64,000 bases of DNA from Kribbella antiqua (GCF_004345665.1 NZ_SLWR01000001.1:620001-684000), one strand, 5' to 3'; shown: positions 16,410 to 26,618, numbered from the stretch's first letter. Made by a program: numbers and translations. The notes: generated by a model not told the origin, from the sequence alone.

Positions 16410-18433
16410 CAGGCCGCCCTCCGCTCGGTGACGGTCCGGATGAGGTTGCCAGCGGCAACTTCACCGAGATCGAGGTACTCCGCCGACATCGCAGCGGCGA
16501 GCTCCGCGGCCAGCCCCAGCCGGACTCCGCGGCGCGGTTCGCAGTCGACCACGACGGTGGCGATCCCTTGCTGGGCAAGCCATCCGGCCGCCTGCTTGGC
16601 GCGGGCGAACGCATTGTCCCCGTGGGTCGCGCGCCCGTCGGTGACGAGGACGAGGAGCGGCCGTCTCCGCGGGTCGCGGATCGCGGCGATCCGCAGTACT
16701 TCTGCTGTTTGGAGGAGACCCTCAGCGAGCGGGGTTCGACCACCGGTGGGGAGCGACTCGAGACGTCGTACGGCGGTCTCGACGCTGCCGGTAGGTGGCA
16801 ACGCGACCGTCGCGTCAGCGCCGGCGAAGGTGACGAGGCCGACGGTGTCGCGGCGCTGGTACGCGTCGAGGAGGAGCGAGACGATGGCCGTCTTCACCTC
16901 ACCCATCCGCTTCTTGGTGCCCATCGAGCCGGACGCGTCGACGCAGAACAGGACGAGGTTGCCTTCACGGCCTTCACGTACGGCGAGCCGCACGTCGGAC
17001 GTTCGTACGGCGAGACCCGGGCCCGAGCGACCTCGGCTGTGCTGATGAGGCGCGGCAGCCTTAAGAGTCGCCAGCAGGTGCGGGCGGCCCGAGCGCCCTG
17101 CGCGGGGACGGTCGCCGACGACCCGGCCGACATCGGTGATCGCTCGTGAGCGGCGGCCGGCGACGCCGGCACCGGCGGACTGGACGCTCAGCAGACGGGC
17201 CTTGTAGGGCTCGGAACTGCCGACGACCTCACCTTCGGGCACCGGGCGCTTGTTCGCCGACGCGTCGGGGCCGGCGGGGTCAGATTCGGCGCCGTCGGCG
17301 GGATCGGTCGAGCTGCCTGCGTCGGGACCGGCCGGATCGGCGCCATCCGGCTCATCGCCACCAGAATCGGGACTGCCCCCACCCGGTCCATCTGGGTCGT
17401 CATCGGGGTCCGGTGGAGGCGTGCTGTTGTTGATCGCCTCTTCGAGTTGCTCGTCGTCGAGGCCGGGCGCGTCGAACGGGTTGCGCCGACGGCGGTGTGG
17501 GAGGGCGAGCTTCGCGGCCGCGCGTACGTCGTCCACCTCGACGACCGTGCGACCGGACCAGGCCGCGTGCGCGACCGCCGTACGAGCGGTTACCAGGTCG
17601 GCGCGCATGCCGTCGACGTCGAAGGACGCGCAGATCTCGGCGATCTGGCGGAGCGCGGCGTCGGTGAGGATGACCTGAGACAGCAGGTCGCGCGCCTTCA
17701 CGATGCGCTCGGCCAGCTCGCGCTGCGCACCGTCGTACCGGCTGATGAAGCTCGAAGGGTCGGCCTCGTAGGCCAGGCGGGCGCGCATCACCTCGACGCG
17801 TACGGCGGGATCGCGGCTGGCGACGACGTCGACGGTGAGGCCGAAGCGGTCGAGCAACTGCGGCCGGAGCTCGCCCTCCTCCGGGTTCATGGTGCCGACG
17901 AGGACGAACCGGGCCGGGTGGGTGACGGAGACGCCGTCACGCTCGACGGTCGCGCGGCCCATCGCGGCGGCGTCGAGCAGGACGTCGACCAGGTGATCGT
18001 GCAGCAGGTTGACCTCGTCGACGTACAACAGGCCACGATGCGCGGCAGCCAGCAGACCTGGTTCGTACGCCGTGATGCCCTCGGCGAGGGCCTTTTCCAG
18101 GTGCAGTGAGCCAAGCACGCGGTCTTCGGTCGCACCCACCGGCAGCTCGACCAGCCGGGCGGGGCGGAGGGCACGCTCCCCGTGATGTGAGCCGTCGGGA
18201 CAGGTCGGCTCAGGGTCGTCGGGGTCGCAGGAGAAGCGGCACCCGGCTACGACGTCCACCGGCGGGAGGATCTCGGTCAGCGCCCGGACGGCGGTGGACT
18301 TAGCGGTGCCCTTCTCGCCGCGGATCAGGACGCCGCCGATGGCGGGTGAGATGGCGGACAGGATCAGCGCCAGTTGGAGATCTTCCATGCCGACCACGGC
18401 GGTGAACGGGAAGCTCTGAACTGCAGGCCGCAT
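16409..18433 (-). CDS. Cobalt/magnesium chelatase-like ChlI-ChlD fusion subunit
   Basis: A 674-residue protein. Residues about 1-330 form an AAA+ ATPase (Walker [11 protein letters not shown]; Walker B-like [10 protein letters not shown], followed by [14 protein letters not shown]). A Pro/Asp/Gly-rich linker at about 340-430 ([15 protein letters not shown]) leads to a C-terminal VWA domain with a MIDAS motif DASGSMG. In actinobacteria this protein is thought to power CobN in cobalt insertion instead of CobS/CobT. The ATG at 18433 is chosen because the upstream in-frame sequence is the riboswitch. It is the first gene after that riboswitch; cobN has its own riboswitch at 26.7 kb, consistent with joint regulation. 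Confidence 0.9.
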   Translation of the reverse strand: MRPAVQSFPFTAVVGMEDLQLALILSAISPAIGGVLIRGEKGTAKSTAVRALTEILPPVDVVAGCRFSCDPDDPEPTCPDGSHHGERALRPARLVELPVGATEDRVLGSLHLEKALAEGITAYEPGLLAAAHRGLLYVDEVNLLHDHLVDVLLDAAAMGRATVERDGVSVTHPARFVLVGTMNPEEGELRPQLLDRFGLTVDVVASRDPAVRVEVMRARLAYEADPSSFISRYDGAQRELAERIVKARDLLSQVILTDAALRQIAEICASFDVDGMRADLVTARTAVAHAAWSGRTVVEVDDVRAAAKLALPHRRRRNPFDAPGLDDEQLEEAINNSTPPPDPDDDPDGPGGGSPDSGGDEPDGADPAGPDAGSSTDPADGAESDPAGPDASANKRPVPEGEVVGSSEPYKARLLSVQSAGAGVAGRRSRAITDVGRVVGDRPRAGRSGRPHLLATLKAAAPHQHSRGRSGPGLAVRTSDVRLAVREGREGNLVLFCVDASGSMGTKKRMGEVKTAIVSLLLDAYQRRDTVGLVTFAGADATVALPPTGSVETAVRRLESLPTGGRTPLAEGLLQTAEVLRIAAIRDPRRRPLLVLVTDGRATHGDNAFARAKQAAGWLAQQGIATVVVDCEPRRGVRLGLAAELAAAMSAEYLDLGEVAAGNLIRTVTERRAA

Positions 18434-18453
18434 CGGCGGGGTCCCTTCGTCGA

Positions 18454-18471
18454 GCGGGTGTCCACGCCCGC
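18454..18471 (-). other. Hairpin between riboswitch and chelatase start, possible P13/expression platform
   Basis: On the minus strand, GCGGG and CCCGC close a loop containing CGTGGACA. An almost identical element (GGGGCGTGGACACCCC) occurs at the same relative place before cobN (26637-26652). GGAC in the loop can pair with GUCC in the conserved aptamer core, as in the L5-L13 kissing interaction of cobalamin riboswitches. The hairpin lies 20 bp before the ATG, suitable for masking translation initiation (inference). Confidence 0.5.
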
Positions 18472-18514
18472 TACGGCTGGTACGCCGTACCCACGGTGCT
18501 CGCAGGCCGACGGA

Positions 18515-18625
18515 CGACTGCAGATGTCCTGGCTTCCGGGCCGTAACAACTCCAGCTGGCCCGGTCACAGTGGCGGGACCGCCCCGGACTCACACCGGGT
18601 TCCTCCACAACCGTCCGCCCGATAA
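18515..18625 (-). promoter_or_regulatory. Cobalamin riboswitch upstream of chelatase-cobO-cobB-bluB operon
   Basis: The minus strand shows the diagnostic core at 18605-18567: GAGGAACCCGGTGTGAGTCC followed by GGGGCGGTCCCGCCACTGTG. The B12 box follows at 18537-18520 (GGAAGCCAGGACATCTGC). Order and spacing match the cobalamin (AdoCbl) riboswitch consensus. It lies about 85 nt from the ATG at 18433. Binding of coenzyme B12 is expected to reduce expression of the operon. Confidence 0.93.
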
Positions 18626-18777
18626 TTGCACACCTCGCCCCCGCCTTCAGCGACCAGGTTCACACCACCCACCCCGCCACCTGTGAACGCAGGGTGGCCG
18701 GCAACACGCGCCGAGGCGATGAGGGTGTGTATGACGGGTCTGCCGTTGGGGCGGTTGAGGGTGTTGACTGGGCTCCT
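18626..18777. other. Upstream region of the riboswitch transcript and the LAL gene
   Basis: This is the remainder of the 344-bp gap between divergent genes. The AT-rich CAATTATC on the minus strand (near 18626-18633) is the likely -10 region for the riboswitch transcript. On the plus strand I see no convincing promoter or ribosome site for the LAL regulator. Confidence 0.4.
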
Positions 18778-21735
18778 ATGGGGGGTCTTCGGGCCGATCA
18801 TCGATTTGCTGGGCGGGATGCCGAGCGGCGGCTGCTTGGCGATGTTGTGCGGGGTCCCGTGGGCGGGGTGCCGGGTGCGGTGGTCATTCATGGTGAGGCG
18901 GGCATCGGCAAGACCCGGCTGGCGCGTGAGGTCTGCGCGGATCCGCGGGTGAACGCACTCTGGGCCTCATGTGTGCACTTCGGTGGTGCTTCGGTTCCGT
19001 TCGCGCCGATCACCGGGATCCTGCAGGACTGGCTGGCCCGGGCCGATGCCGACGAGAGGGCCGAGATCCTCGCCGGGACAGACGGACTGGCCACCTTACT
19101 GCCCTCGCTCGGCAGCCTCAGCGGCGATGCGACTGGTGCGGGCGATACGACTCGGTTGCCGGTGCTGGTTGATCTGGTGGTGAACCGGATTGCGGTGCGG
19201 CGGCCGACAGTGGTGGTTGTCGATGACCTGCAGTGGGCCGATGTCGCGTCCCTCGATGTCTTGTCGTACCTGATTGCCGGATTCCGGGACCAGCCACTGG
19301 TACTGATCGCGACGTGCCGGACCGAGGAACGACCTGAGGGGCATCCGCTGCACGGCTGGCTGGCAGATATGCGGCGGATGCCGTTGTTCAGCGAAATCAC
19401 GTTGAATCCGTTGGATTTCGATGCGGTCAGTTGCCAGATCGAAGGGCTGCTCGGCAAACCACCTGACATCGAGCTCGTCAGCGAGGTGCTGGCCAGGTCG
19501 GACGGCAGCCCCTACTTGATCGAACTGATGGTCCGCGACCTCACGGGCACGGAGCATGCGCTCCCCATGACTGTCCCGGCCGCACTCCGCGAGGCCCTGC
19601 TCGCGGCCTGGCACAGCCTGTCCGAACAGGCCCGCCTGGTCACCAGAATCCTCGCCGTCGGCGGCCGCCCGACATCCTCCGCCGTACTGACTGAGGTCGC
19701 GTCCGCGGTCGGACTCGAGGGGGCCGTGATCGTCCCATGCCTGTCAGAGGCTCAGAACCGCGGCGTTGTCACCAGAGCAGGTGGCGACATCTGGTGGTTC
19801 CGTCACCCGCTACTGGCCGAGGTCCTGTACGACGGCCTGCCACCAGCCCAGGCGGCGGAGCTACACGCCGACTACATCCGCGTACTCGACGCGCCCGGCG
19901 TGACCGACGCGCCGGCCGCCGACCTGGCGGTCCACCACGAGAAGGCCGGGAACATCGACGCGACCTACCGCTGGTCGCTCGTCGCCGCGGACCAGGCGGC
20001 GGGTCTGCGGGCTCCGGCCGAGGAAGCAATCCAGCTCCGCCGAGCTTGTGCTCTCTGGGAGACGGTGTCACCGGCTGTCCGCGGAACGCGAGAGGAGAGG
20101 ATAGACCTGCTGCGACGGACGGCGGCAGTCGGTCTCAGGGCCGGCTGGCCCGACATGGTGATGACGCTCCTCACGCAGGCGCTGAGTCTGGTCGACAGGC
20201 AGCAGGAACCGCTGCTGGCCTGCGATCTGCTCGTCACGAGGGCGGACTCCCGCTGGCAATTGACGTCGCCGGGCATTGCTGACGTCGCCGAGATCCTCGA
20301 GGCGATCGCGCTGACCGAGGATTTCCCCGATGCTGCGGAGCGCGCCGTCGCGTTCGCCGAGCTTGCTGAGCTCGAGTCGCTGCACGGCCTGCCGGAGGAC
20401 TCGGTCCACGCTGAGGAGGCCGTCCGGATTGCACGCAGGTCCGGCTCGAAGCAGGCCCTCGGGCGAGCTCTCGGAGCACGCGCGGCCGTATCGGACTATC
20501 CGGCGCCCCTGGCTTCGCTCGCCGACGTGGAATTGTCGGAGCAGTTGGCGCGGTCGTGTGGAGATGTGGACACCGCCACGAACGCCGCCATCTGGCGCTT
20601 CAACGCCCTCCACGCGCTCGGCCGGCGAGCCGACGCCGTGGACGTCACCCACGCGGCTTACGACGACGCCGTCACCGCCGGCGCGGGCGCCTGGGCCTAC
20701 TTCCTCGCCTTCCAGACCGCCAGTGAGCTGATCGACCTCGGCCGCTGGGAGGAGTGCCGCGCGATACTGCGGTCGGCGTTGGCCGCACGCTGCACCGGCA
20801 TCCCAGGAGCAGGTGTCAGGCTGACCGCAAGCCTGCTGGCCGTGAGGTCCGGACGGACGGAGGAGGCACGGCAGCACTTCGACCGGGCGTTGGAATTGAT
20901 CTCCCACGACTTCAACCCGCTTCGTCCAGTCGTGACCGGCGCGGGCATCGAGCTGCTGATCGCCGAAGGCAGAGCCGCGGACGCCATGACCTGGGCCCGC
21001 CCACGTCTGCTCGTTCCGGATCATCCTGAGGCGGAAGACGATGGGGTGCTCCCGGTCTACGCCCGGGCAGCGGCCGAGACCGCCGGTTCCGCTCGGGACA
21101 GGGGTGATGAGGGCGTCGCGTCCGCGACAGTGGAAACGGTCGAGAAAGTCATCGGCGAATGGCCATGGGAGCCTTTCGTCCACGCCTTGGGTGGCATGGA
21201 CGTGCAAGCCATGAATCGGTCGCGCCTCGCGGCCGAGCTCGCCCGCTGCCGGAATGCTCCCGATCAAACCTCGCACTGGCACCGCGCCGTCGAAGCCTGC
21301 GGTGTCGCTGGAAATCGCTGGGACCAGGCGGTTGCCCAGTGGCGCTGCGCTGAGGCAGGCCTGACCGGCGGCTGGACCCCGTCGAAAGCGCGCGATCTCC
21401 TGCGTAAGGCGCATCACTGCGCGGTCGAACTCGGTGCGCGGCCCTTGCAGAACGATGTGGAATCGCTGGCCCGGCGGGCGAAGATCGATCTCCGTACGCC
21501 AATTCCGGTCGCTCCGGTGGCCGACGACCCTCGGCTGGCGGCACTCACCGACCGCGAGCGGGAGGTGCTGGCTTTCCTGGTGGCGGGCCGGTCCAACGGT
21601 GAGATCGCGAAGGAGCTCTTCATCAGTGACAAGACGGTCAGCGTCCATGTCTCGAACATCCTTCGGAAGACCGGCACCACGAGCCGGGTGGCGGCCGCCG
21701 CCCTGGCCGAACGGCGGCTGCTTCCGGATCAGTGA
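18778..21735 (+). CDS. LAL-type LuxR-family regulator with AAA ATPase and TPR-like repeats
   Basis: A 985-residue regulator starting at MGGLRADHRFAGRDAERRLL, the usual beginning of this family; an earlier in-frame GTG at 18694 would add 28 unusual residues. Walker A is HGEAGIGKTRL at about residues 38-48 and Walker B is VVVVDDLQWAD. A long helical, TPR-like middle (about 300-850) follows. The C-terminus has a LuxR HTH (LTDREREVLAFLVAGRSNGEIAKEL, DKTVSVHVSNIL). LALs switch on large pathways in response to a small ligand. It is divergent from the cobalamin operon and convergent with a small exported-protein gene; its targets are not evident. Confidence 0.9.
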   Translation: MGGLRADHRFAGRDAERRLLGDVVRGPVGGVPGAVVIHGEAGIGKTRLAREVCADPRVNALWASCVHFGGASVPFAPITGILQDWLARADADERAEILAGTDGLATLLPSLGSLSGDATGAGDTTRLPVLVDLVVNRIAVRRPTVVVVDDLQWADVASLDVLSYLIAGFRDQPLVLIATCRTEERPEGHPLHGWLADMRRMPLFSEITLNPLDFDAVSCQIEGLLGKPPDIELVSEVLARSDGSPYLIELMVRDLTGTEHALPMTVPAALREALLAAWHSLSEQARLVTRILAVGGRPTSSAVLTEVASAVGLEGAVIVPCLSEAQNRGVVTRAGGDIWWFRHPLLAEVLYDGLPPAQAAELHADYIRVLDAPGVTDAPAADLAVHHEKAGNIDATYRWSLVAADQAAGLRAPAEEAIQLRRACALWETVSPAVRGTREERIDLLRRTAAVGLRAGWPDMVMTLLTQALSLVDRQQEPLLACDLLVTRADSRWQLTSPGIADVAEILEAIALTEDFPDAAERAVAFAELAELESLHGLPEDSVHAEEAVRIARRSGSKQALGRALGARAAVSDYPAPLASLADVELSEQLARSCGDVDTATNAAIWRFNALHALGRRADAVDVTHAAYDDAVTAGAGAWAYFLAFQTASELIDLGRWEECRAILRSALAARCTGIPGAGVRLTASLLAVRSGRTEEARQHFDRALELISHDFNPLRPVVTGAGIELLIAEGRAADAMTWARPRLLVPDHPEAEDDGVLPVYARAAAETAGSARDRGDEGVASATVETVEKVIGEWPWEPFVHALGGMDVQAMNRSRLAAELARCRNAPDQTSHWHRAVEACGVAGNRWDQAVAQWRCAEAGLTGGWTPSKARDLLRKAHHCAVELGARPLQNDVESLARRAKIDLRTPIPVAPVADDPRLAALTDREREVLAFLVAGRSNGEIAKELFISDKTVSVHVSNILRKTGTTSRVAAAALAERRLLPDQ

Positions 21736-21998
21736 GCGCCGAGTGGATGGCGACGCCGATAGGCCCAGAGAGCTGCCATGGTGATGCCGGCCCCACCGAG
21801 GGCGGCTGCTCCTGCTTGCAGTCCTTCGGCGACGTTGTCGTCGACCTGGACCGTCGGACCCGGGTCGTGGACGACCACGACACCCGGCCCAACGGACCCG
21901 TCCGGAGGAGGTTCTTTCGCCGAGGCCGAGTCGGACACGGCCATGACGACCCCACAGGTCAGGATGGGCAAGGCCACGAGTGTACAAATGTGCTTCAT
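21729..21998 (-). CDS. Small exported, C-terminally anchored protein of unknown function
   Basis: An 89-residue protein with a strong ribosome site (GAGGAGG, 4-5 bp before the ATG at 21998). Residues 1-27 form a signal peptide (MKHICTLVALPILTCGVVMA, then SDSASA before the predicted cut). A short Pro/Gly/Val-rich extracellular part follows, then a hydrophobic helix at about 62-80 (GAAALGGAGITMAALWAY) with a basic end RRRHP. I do not recognise a family. Its last 7 bp overlap the end of the convergent LAL gene. A small surface or membrane-associated role is likely. Confidence 0.75.
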   Translation of the reverse strand: MKHICTLVALPILTCGVVMAVSDSASAKEPPPDGSVGPGVVVVHDPGPTVQVDDNVAEGLQAGAAALGGAGITMAALWAYRRRHPLGAH

Positions 21999-22112
21999 GA
22001 TTCCTCCTCACGGCGGGGATCGCCGTCTGCATCCACCGTGCGTCGAGGTCCGCGACCACCACATGAGGCGCTCCCCCTCAGATTCGCGGCGTACCCCCTT
22101 AGATGGCGGGCT

Positions 22113-22877
22113 TCAGCGGAGGCGTTTGGCGAGGGCGGTGGCGGCGGAGTCGTCGTTGACCTCGCGGATGCCGATGATCGGGGTCACAGTGACGAAACCG
22201 GACGACAGGAGGACTTCGTCGGAGTCGGCGACTGGGTTGGCGGCGGGTGGTTCGAGTTCGATCATGGGTTCGCCGGTCGGGGCGGTGGTGCCGACGATGC
22301 GGGAGCGTTTGATCGGGGCCAGCGAGGCGTGGCGGACGCCGGCCAATTGATCGAGTGGGCGGTCTGGGACGTTGATGGTCAGGACTGTTCCGGTCGGCTC
22401 CGGCACGATCCAGGTGAGGGCTTCGCCGGCGACCGTGGCGGCGGTGCCCCAATAAGAAGGGTCCTCGGAGTCGATGCTGACGGCAACGGCCGAGGTGCCT
22501 TGGCCGGCTGCGGTGAGGGCCGCGGCGACGGTGCCGGAGTGGAAGATCGGTACGCCGACGTTGTGGCCGCGGTTGATGCCGGAGACGACCAGGTCGGGCG
22601 CTGCCCCGAACGCCCCGACGGACGCCAGCGTCACCGCGAGGGCCGGCGTACCGTCGATGCCTGTGTAGGTGATCCCGCCGAAATCCTCGGTCGCAGTCCG
22701 GATCGGGCGGCCGACCATCCCGGCCCGCGCGGAGCCGACGCCGCTCTGATCGTCCAGCGGTGCGACGACCAGGACGTCGTACCCGAGCTCGGCGATCGCC
22801 GGTGCGAGCGCCCGGATCCCCGGAGCCTGGTAGCCGTCGTCGTTGGTGATCAGGACTCTCAGCTGCTCGGGCGCCAT
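22113..22877 (-). CDS. surE: SurE-family 5'/3'-nucleotidase
   Basis: A 254-residue SurE phosphatase. The N-terminal metal-binding NDDG motif (VLITNDDGYQAPG), the VVAPLDDQSGVG loop, and the conserved SGINRGHNVG and HSGTVAAA motifs are all present. SurE dephosphorylates nucleoside 5'- and 3'-monophosphates in the cytoplasm. The ATG at 22877 is 12 bp after the cobN stop, so it probably shares the cobN riboswitch transcript; a TTG at 22889 is an alternative start. Why a nucleotidase is tied to cobalamin is unclear. Dephosphorylation of a pathway phosphate such as alpha-ribazole phosphate is only a thought. Confidence 0.92.
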   Translation of the reverse strand: MAPEQLRVLITNDDGYQAPGIRALAPAIAELGYDVLVVAPLDDQSGVGSARAGMVGRPIRTATEDFGGITYTGIDGTPALAVTLASVGAFGAAPDLVVSGINRGHNVGVPIFHSGTVAAALTAAGQGTSAVAVSIDSEDPSYWGTAATVAGEALTWIVPEPTGTVLTINVPDRPLDQLAGVRHASLAPIKRSRIVGTTAPTGEPMIELEPPAANPVADSDEVLLSSGFVTVTPIIGIREVNDDSAATALAKRLR

Positions 22878-22889
22878 GTTGCTACCCAA

Positions 22890-25800
22890 TCAGCCGCGGT
22901 CCTCGATGTCACCCTCCGTCTCAAGCACAGCGTTCCGTAGCGTCTCAAGTGCTTCGTCGGAAGGCGCAGACCACAGGCCGCGTTGCGCCGCTTCAAGCAG
23001 TCGCTCGGCGATCCCGTGGCGTGCCCACGGGTTGGACTTGCGGAAGAACTCCGCCATCTCCGGATCGGCGACGTACTCCGTGGTGAGCGTCTCGTACATC
23101 CAGTCGTCGACCACACCCGCGGTCGCGTCGTACCCGAAGAGGTAGTCGACCGTCGCCGCCATCTCGAAGGCGCCCTTGTACCCGTGCCGCCGCATCGCCG
23201 CCATCCAGCGCGGGTTCACCACCCGGGCCCGGAAGACCCGCTTGGTCTCCTCCTCGAGCGTCCGCGTCTTGACCTGCGCCGGCACGGCGGAATCCCCGAC
23301 GTACGCCTTGGGGTTCGAACCGGTCAGGTGGCGGACCATCGCGATCATGCCGCCGTGGTACTGGAAGTAGTCGTCGGAGTCCATGATGTCGTGCTCCCGG
23401 GTATCCGCGTTCTTCGCCGCCACCTGGATCCGGGCGTACGCGCGTTCCATCGACCCGCGCGCCTCGGCTCCGTCGAGGTCCTTGCCGTACGCGTAGCCAC
23501 CCCAGACCGCGTACACCTCGGCCAGCTCCGCGTCCGTCCGCCAGTTGCGCGCGTCCACCAGCGGCAGCAGCCCGGCGCCGTACGAGCCGGGCTTGGAGCC
23601 GAAGATCCGGGCCGTCGACGACCGGGCGTCGTTGCCTGCCGCAACATCAGCCTGAACGTGTTCGCGCAGATAGTTGCCAGGTTCATCCAACGCGGCGACC
23701 GTACGCACGGCCTCGTCAAGCAGGGCCACCACATGCGGGAAGGCGTCCCGGAAGAAGCCCGAGATCCGCACGGTCACGTCGATCCGCGGCCGGCCGAGTT
23801 CCTCGACCGACACCACCTCGAACCCGGTCACCCGGCGGGACGCCTCGTCCCATACCGGGCGGCAGCCGAGCAGCCACAACACCTCGGCCAGGTCGTCGCC
23901 CTGGGTACGCATCGCCGACGTACCCCACACTGTCAGCCCAACCGACCGCGGCCACTCCCCTGTCTCGGCCTTGTGGCGAGCCAACAGCGAGTCGGCGAGG
24001 GCGACACCGACATCCCAGGCGTTGCGGCTCGGGATCGCCTTCGGGTCGACGGCGTAGAAGTTCCGGCCGGTCGGCAGCACGTTCACCAGACCGCGGGTCG
24101 GTGAACCCGACGGCCCAGCCTCGACGAAGCGGCCGTCCAACGCGCGCAGTACGTTCGTCAGCTCGTCGCCGGTCCGCGCGAGCCGCGGCACGACTTCAAG
24201 CGCGGCGAAGCTCAGCGACGCCTCGACCCCAGCGGATGACCGCCCGAGCACCTCAGCCACCACGACCGGGACCTTCGCCGCGTCCCAGCTCAGCGTCTCC
24301 ATCCCGACGACGAGCTTCCGCGCGACCGCCTCGAGCAGGTCGACGCCATCGGCAGCGGTCACCGCCGGCAAATCCGCCAACGTCGCCAGGTCCTTCAGAT
24401 CCCCCACGTGACCTGCCAGCAAGGCCGCCTCGTCGACACCGAACGTCTCCCCCAGCGCGGTCCGCAGCCCAGGGATCGAATACGAACCGCCCCACAGCTG
24501 ACGAGCCCGCAGTACGGCGAGCACCAGGTTGATGCGGGCTTCGCCGGCCGGCACACCACCGAGGATGTGCAGACCGTCGCGGATCTGCACGTCCTTGATC
24601 TCGCACAGGTAGCCGTCGAGATGCAGCACGAACTCGTCGAAGGCCTCGTCCTCAGGCTTCTCGGACGTGTGCAGATCGTGATGCAGTTGCGCGGCCTGGA
24701 TCAGCGTCCAGATCTGCGCCCGCAGCGTCGGCACCTTGTCCGGGTCCAGCGCCTGCACGGTCGCGTACTCGTCGAGCAGATACTCCAGCTTGGCCATGTC
24801 GCCATACGTCTCAGCTCTGGCCATCGGCGGCACCAGGTGGTCGACGACAGTCGCGTGCGCCCGCCGCTTGGCCTGCGTACCTTCACCGGGGTCGTTGACG
24901 ATGAACGGGTAGACCATCGGCAGGTTCCCGAGTACGGCGTCCGGCGCACAGTCAGCCGCCATCCCGATGCCCTTACCTGGCAGCCATTCAAGCGTCCCAT
25001 GCTTCCCCAGATGTACGACGGCGTGCGCCCCGAAACCACCATCTGACGGCGCAGCCTCCAGCCAGCGATACGCGGTCAGGTAGTGATGCGACGGCGCCAT
25101 GTCCGGGTCGTGATAGATCGCCACCGGGTTCTCCCCGAACCCGCGCGGCGGCTGGATCATCAGTACGACGTTCCCGAACCGCAGCGCGGCCAGCGCGATC
25201 GCCGGCTCGTCTCCGGATGTGTCGACGTACAGCTCACCCGGCGCCTCACCCCACGCCCCGGTCATTGCCTCGCGCAACGATTCCGGGACCCGCCCGAACC
25301 ATTGCGAATAAACCGACAGCGGGACCTTCGCGACCGCGTTCGCCAACTGCTCGTCGGTCAGCCAGTCGACATCGTGACCACCAGCCGCGATCAGCCGGTG
25401 GATCAACCCGTCGGCACCATCCGGCCCCTGCAACTCGCTGAGATCCAGACCGCCGAGGTCGTAGCCGGCTTCCTGCAACTGACCGAGCAGAACCACCGCC
25501 GAGGCCGGCGTATCCAGGCCGACCGCGTTCCCGATCCGCGCATGCTTAGTCGGGTACGACGACAACACGAGCGCCAGCCGCTTGTCCGCAGCGGGCACGT
25601 GGCGGAGACGGGCATGCGCGACCGCGATCCCGGCCAGCCGCGCGCATCGCTCCGGGTCCGGCGCATACCGGGCCAAGCCGTCCGCGTCGTACGACTTGAA
25701 GGAGAACGGGATCGTGATCAGCCGCCCGTCGAACTCGGGGATCGCCACCTGGGTCGCAGCATCGAGTGGGCTGATCGCGGCGTCGCTGGCCAGCCACTGC

Positions 25801-26618
25801 TCGCGAGTCGAGGTCAGGGCGAGTCCCTGGATCAACGGGATGTCGAGCGACGCAAGCGCACCGGCGTCCCACGCGTCGTCCGAACCGCCCGCGCTCGCTT
25901 GAGCCGCCACGGTGCCGCCGGCCGCGAGCAGAGTGGTGACCAGAACGTCGCACTTGCGGAGCAGGTCGAAGAGGCCGGCGTTCTCGGCCGAGGTCGGATC
26001 GAGTCCGCGCAGTGTCCCGCAGTACACCGGAAGCGGCTGCGCACCCGCCTCGGAGACCGCGGCGGCCAGCGCGTCGACGAACGCGGTGTTCCCGGAGATC
26101 TCGTGCGCGCGGTAATAGACGATCCCGACCACCGGCCGCTCGTCCTGCTGGAAGTCACCGCGTACGCCGTACGCCGGGAGCGCACGCGGCGGGTCAAAGG
26201 CGTCCCCGGTCAGCAGCAGGGTGTCCCGCAGGAAGCCGGCGAGGTTGCGCAGGTTCTCCGAGCCGCCTTCGCGCAGGTAGGCGAGCGCCTCGGTCACCGC
26301 GCCGGCGGGCACGGTCGACAGGGACATGAGCTCGGCATCGGGCGCGGCCTCGCCGCTGACCACCACGGCCGGCTTGCCCGAGGCGAGGACGGCATCGAGG
26401 CCCTCTTCCCAGGCGCGGCGACCGCCGAGCAGGCGGACCACGACGACCTCGGCGTCATCGAGTAGTGGCGTGAGGTCGGCGAGGTCGAGCCGGGCGGGGT
26501 TGGCGACCTTCCAGCCCGCGTCGGCCTCGGCGGCGGCGAGCAGATCGGTGTCGGCGGTGGAGAGCAGCAGGAGGTTCGCGCGGCTCTGCTTGACGGTGAA
26601 CTCGCTGCGCTCGTCCAC
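22890..26618 (-). CDS. cobN: Cobaltochelatase large subunit CobN
   Basis: A 1242-residue CobN, within the usual 1100-1400 range. Recognisable blocks are YYRAHEISGNTAFVDAL, ALVLSSYPTKHARIGNAVGLDTPAS, HLGKHGTLEWLPGKG, LGGVPAGEARINLVLAVL, GCRPVWDEASRRVTGFE and KAYVGDSAVPAQVKTRTLEEE. It inserts cobalt into hydrogenobyrinic acid a,c-diamide with the ATPase/VWA partner. The partner is likely the fused subunit at 16.4-18.4 kb; no CobS or CobT is in the window. The GTG start at 26618 has GGAAGGA about 10 bp upstream; longer in-frame sequence is riboswitch. surE follows 12 bp after the stop. Confidence 0.96.
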   Translation of the reverse strand: MDERSEFTVKQSRANLLLLSTADTDLLAAAEADAGWKVANPARLDLADLTPLLDDAEVVVVRLLGGRRAWEEGLDAVLASGKPAVVVSGEAAPDAELMSLSTVPAGAVTEALAYLREGGSENLRNLAGFLRDTLLLTGDAFDPPRALPAYGVRGDFQQDERPVVGIVYYRAHEISGNTAFVDALAAAVSEAGAQPLPVYCGTLRGLDPTSAENAGLFDLLRKCDVLVTTLLAAGGTVAAQASAGGSDDAWDAGALASLDIPLIQGLALTSTREQWLASDAAISPLDAATQVAIPEFDGRLITIPFSFKSYDADGLARYAPDPERCARLAGIAVAHARLRHVPAADKRLALVLSSYPTKHARIGNAVGLDTPASAVVLLGQLQEAGYDLGGLDLSELQGPDGADGLIHRLIAAGGHDVDWLTDEQLANAVAKVPLSVYSQWFGRVPESLREAMTGAWGEAPGELYVDTSGDEPAIALAALRFGNVVLMIQPPRGFGENPVAIYHDPDMAPSHHYLTAYRWLEAAPSDGGFGAHAVVHLGKHGTLEWLPGKGIGMAADCAPDAVLGNLPMVYPFIVNDPGEGTQAKRRAHATVVDHLVPPMARAETYGDMAKLEYLLDEYATVQALDPDKVPTLRAQIWTLIQAAQLHHDLHTSEKPEDEAFDEFVLHLDGYLCEIKDVQIRDGLHILGGVPAGEARINLVLAVLRARQLWGGSYSIPGLRTALGETFGVDEAALLAGHVGDLKDLATLADLPAVTAADGVDLLEAVARKLVVGMETLSWDAAKVPVVVAEVLGRSSAGVEASLSFAALEVVPRLARTGDELTNVLRALDGRFVEAGPSGSPTRGLVNVLPTGRNFYAVDPKAIPSRNAWDVGVALADSLLARHKAETGEWPRSVGLTVWGTSAMRTQGDDLAEVLWLLGCRPVWDEASRRVTGFEVVSVEELGRPRIDVTVRISGFFRDAFPHVVALLDEAVRTVAALDEPGNYLREHVQADVAAGNDARSSTARIFGSKPGSYGAGLLPLVDARNWRTDAELAEVYAVWGGYAYGKDLDGAEARGSMERAYARIQVAAKNADTREHDIMDSDDYFQYHGGMIAMVRHLTGSNPKAYVGDSAVPAQVKTRTLEEETKRVFRARVVNPRWMAAMRRHGYKGAFEMAATVDYLFGYDATAGVVDDWMYETLTTEYVADPEMAEFFRKSNPWARHGIAERLLEAAQRGLWSAPSDEALETLRNAVLETEGDIEDRG

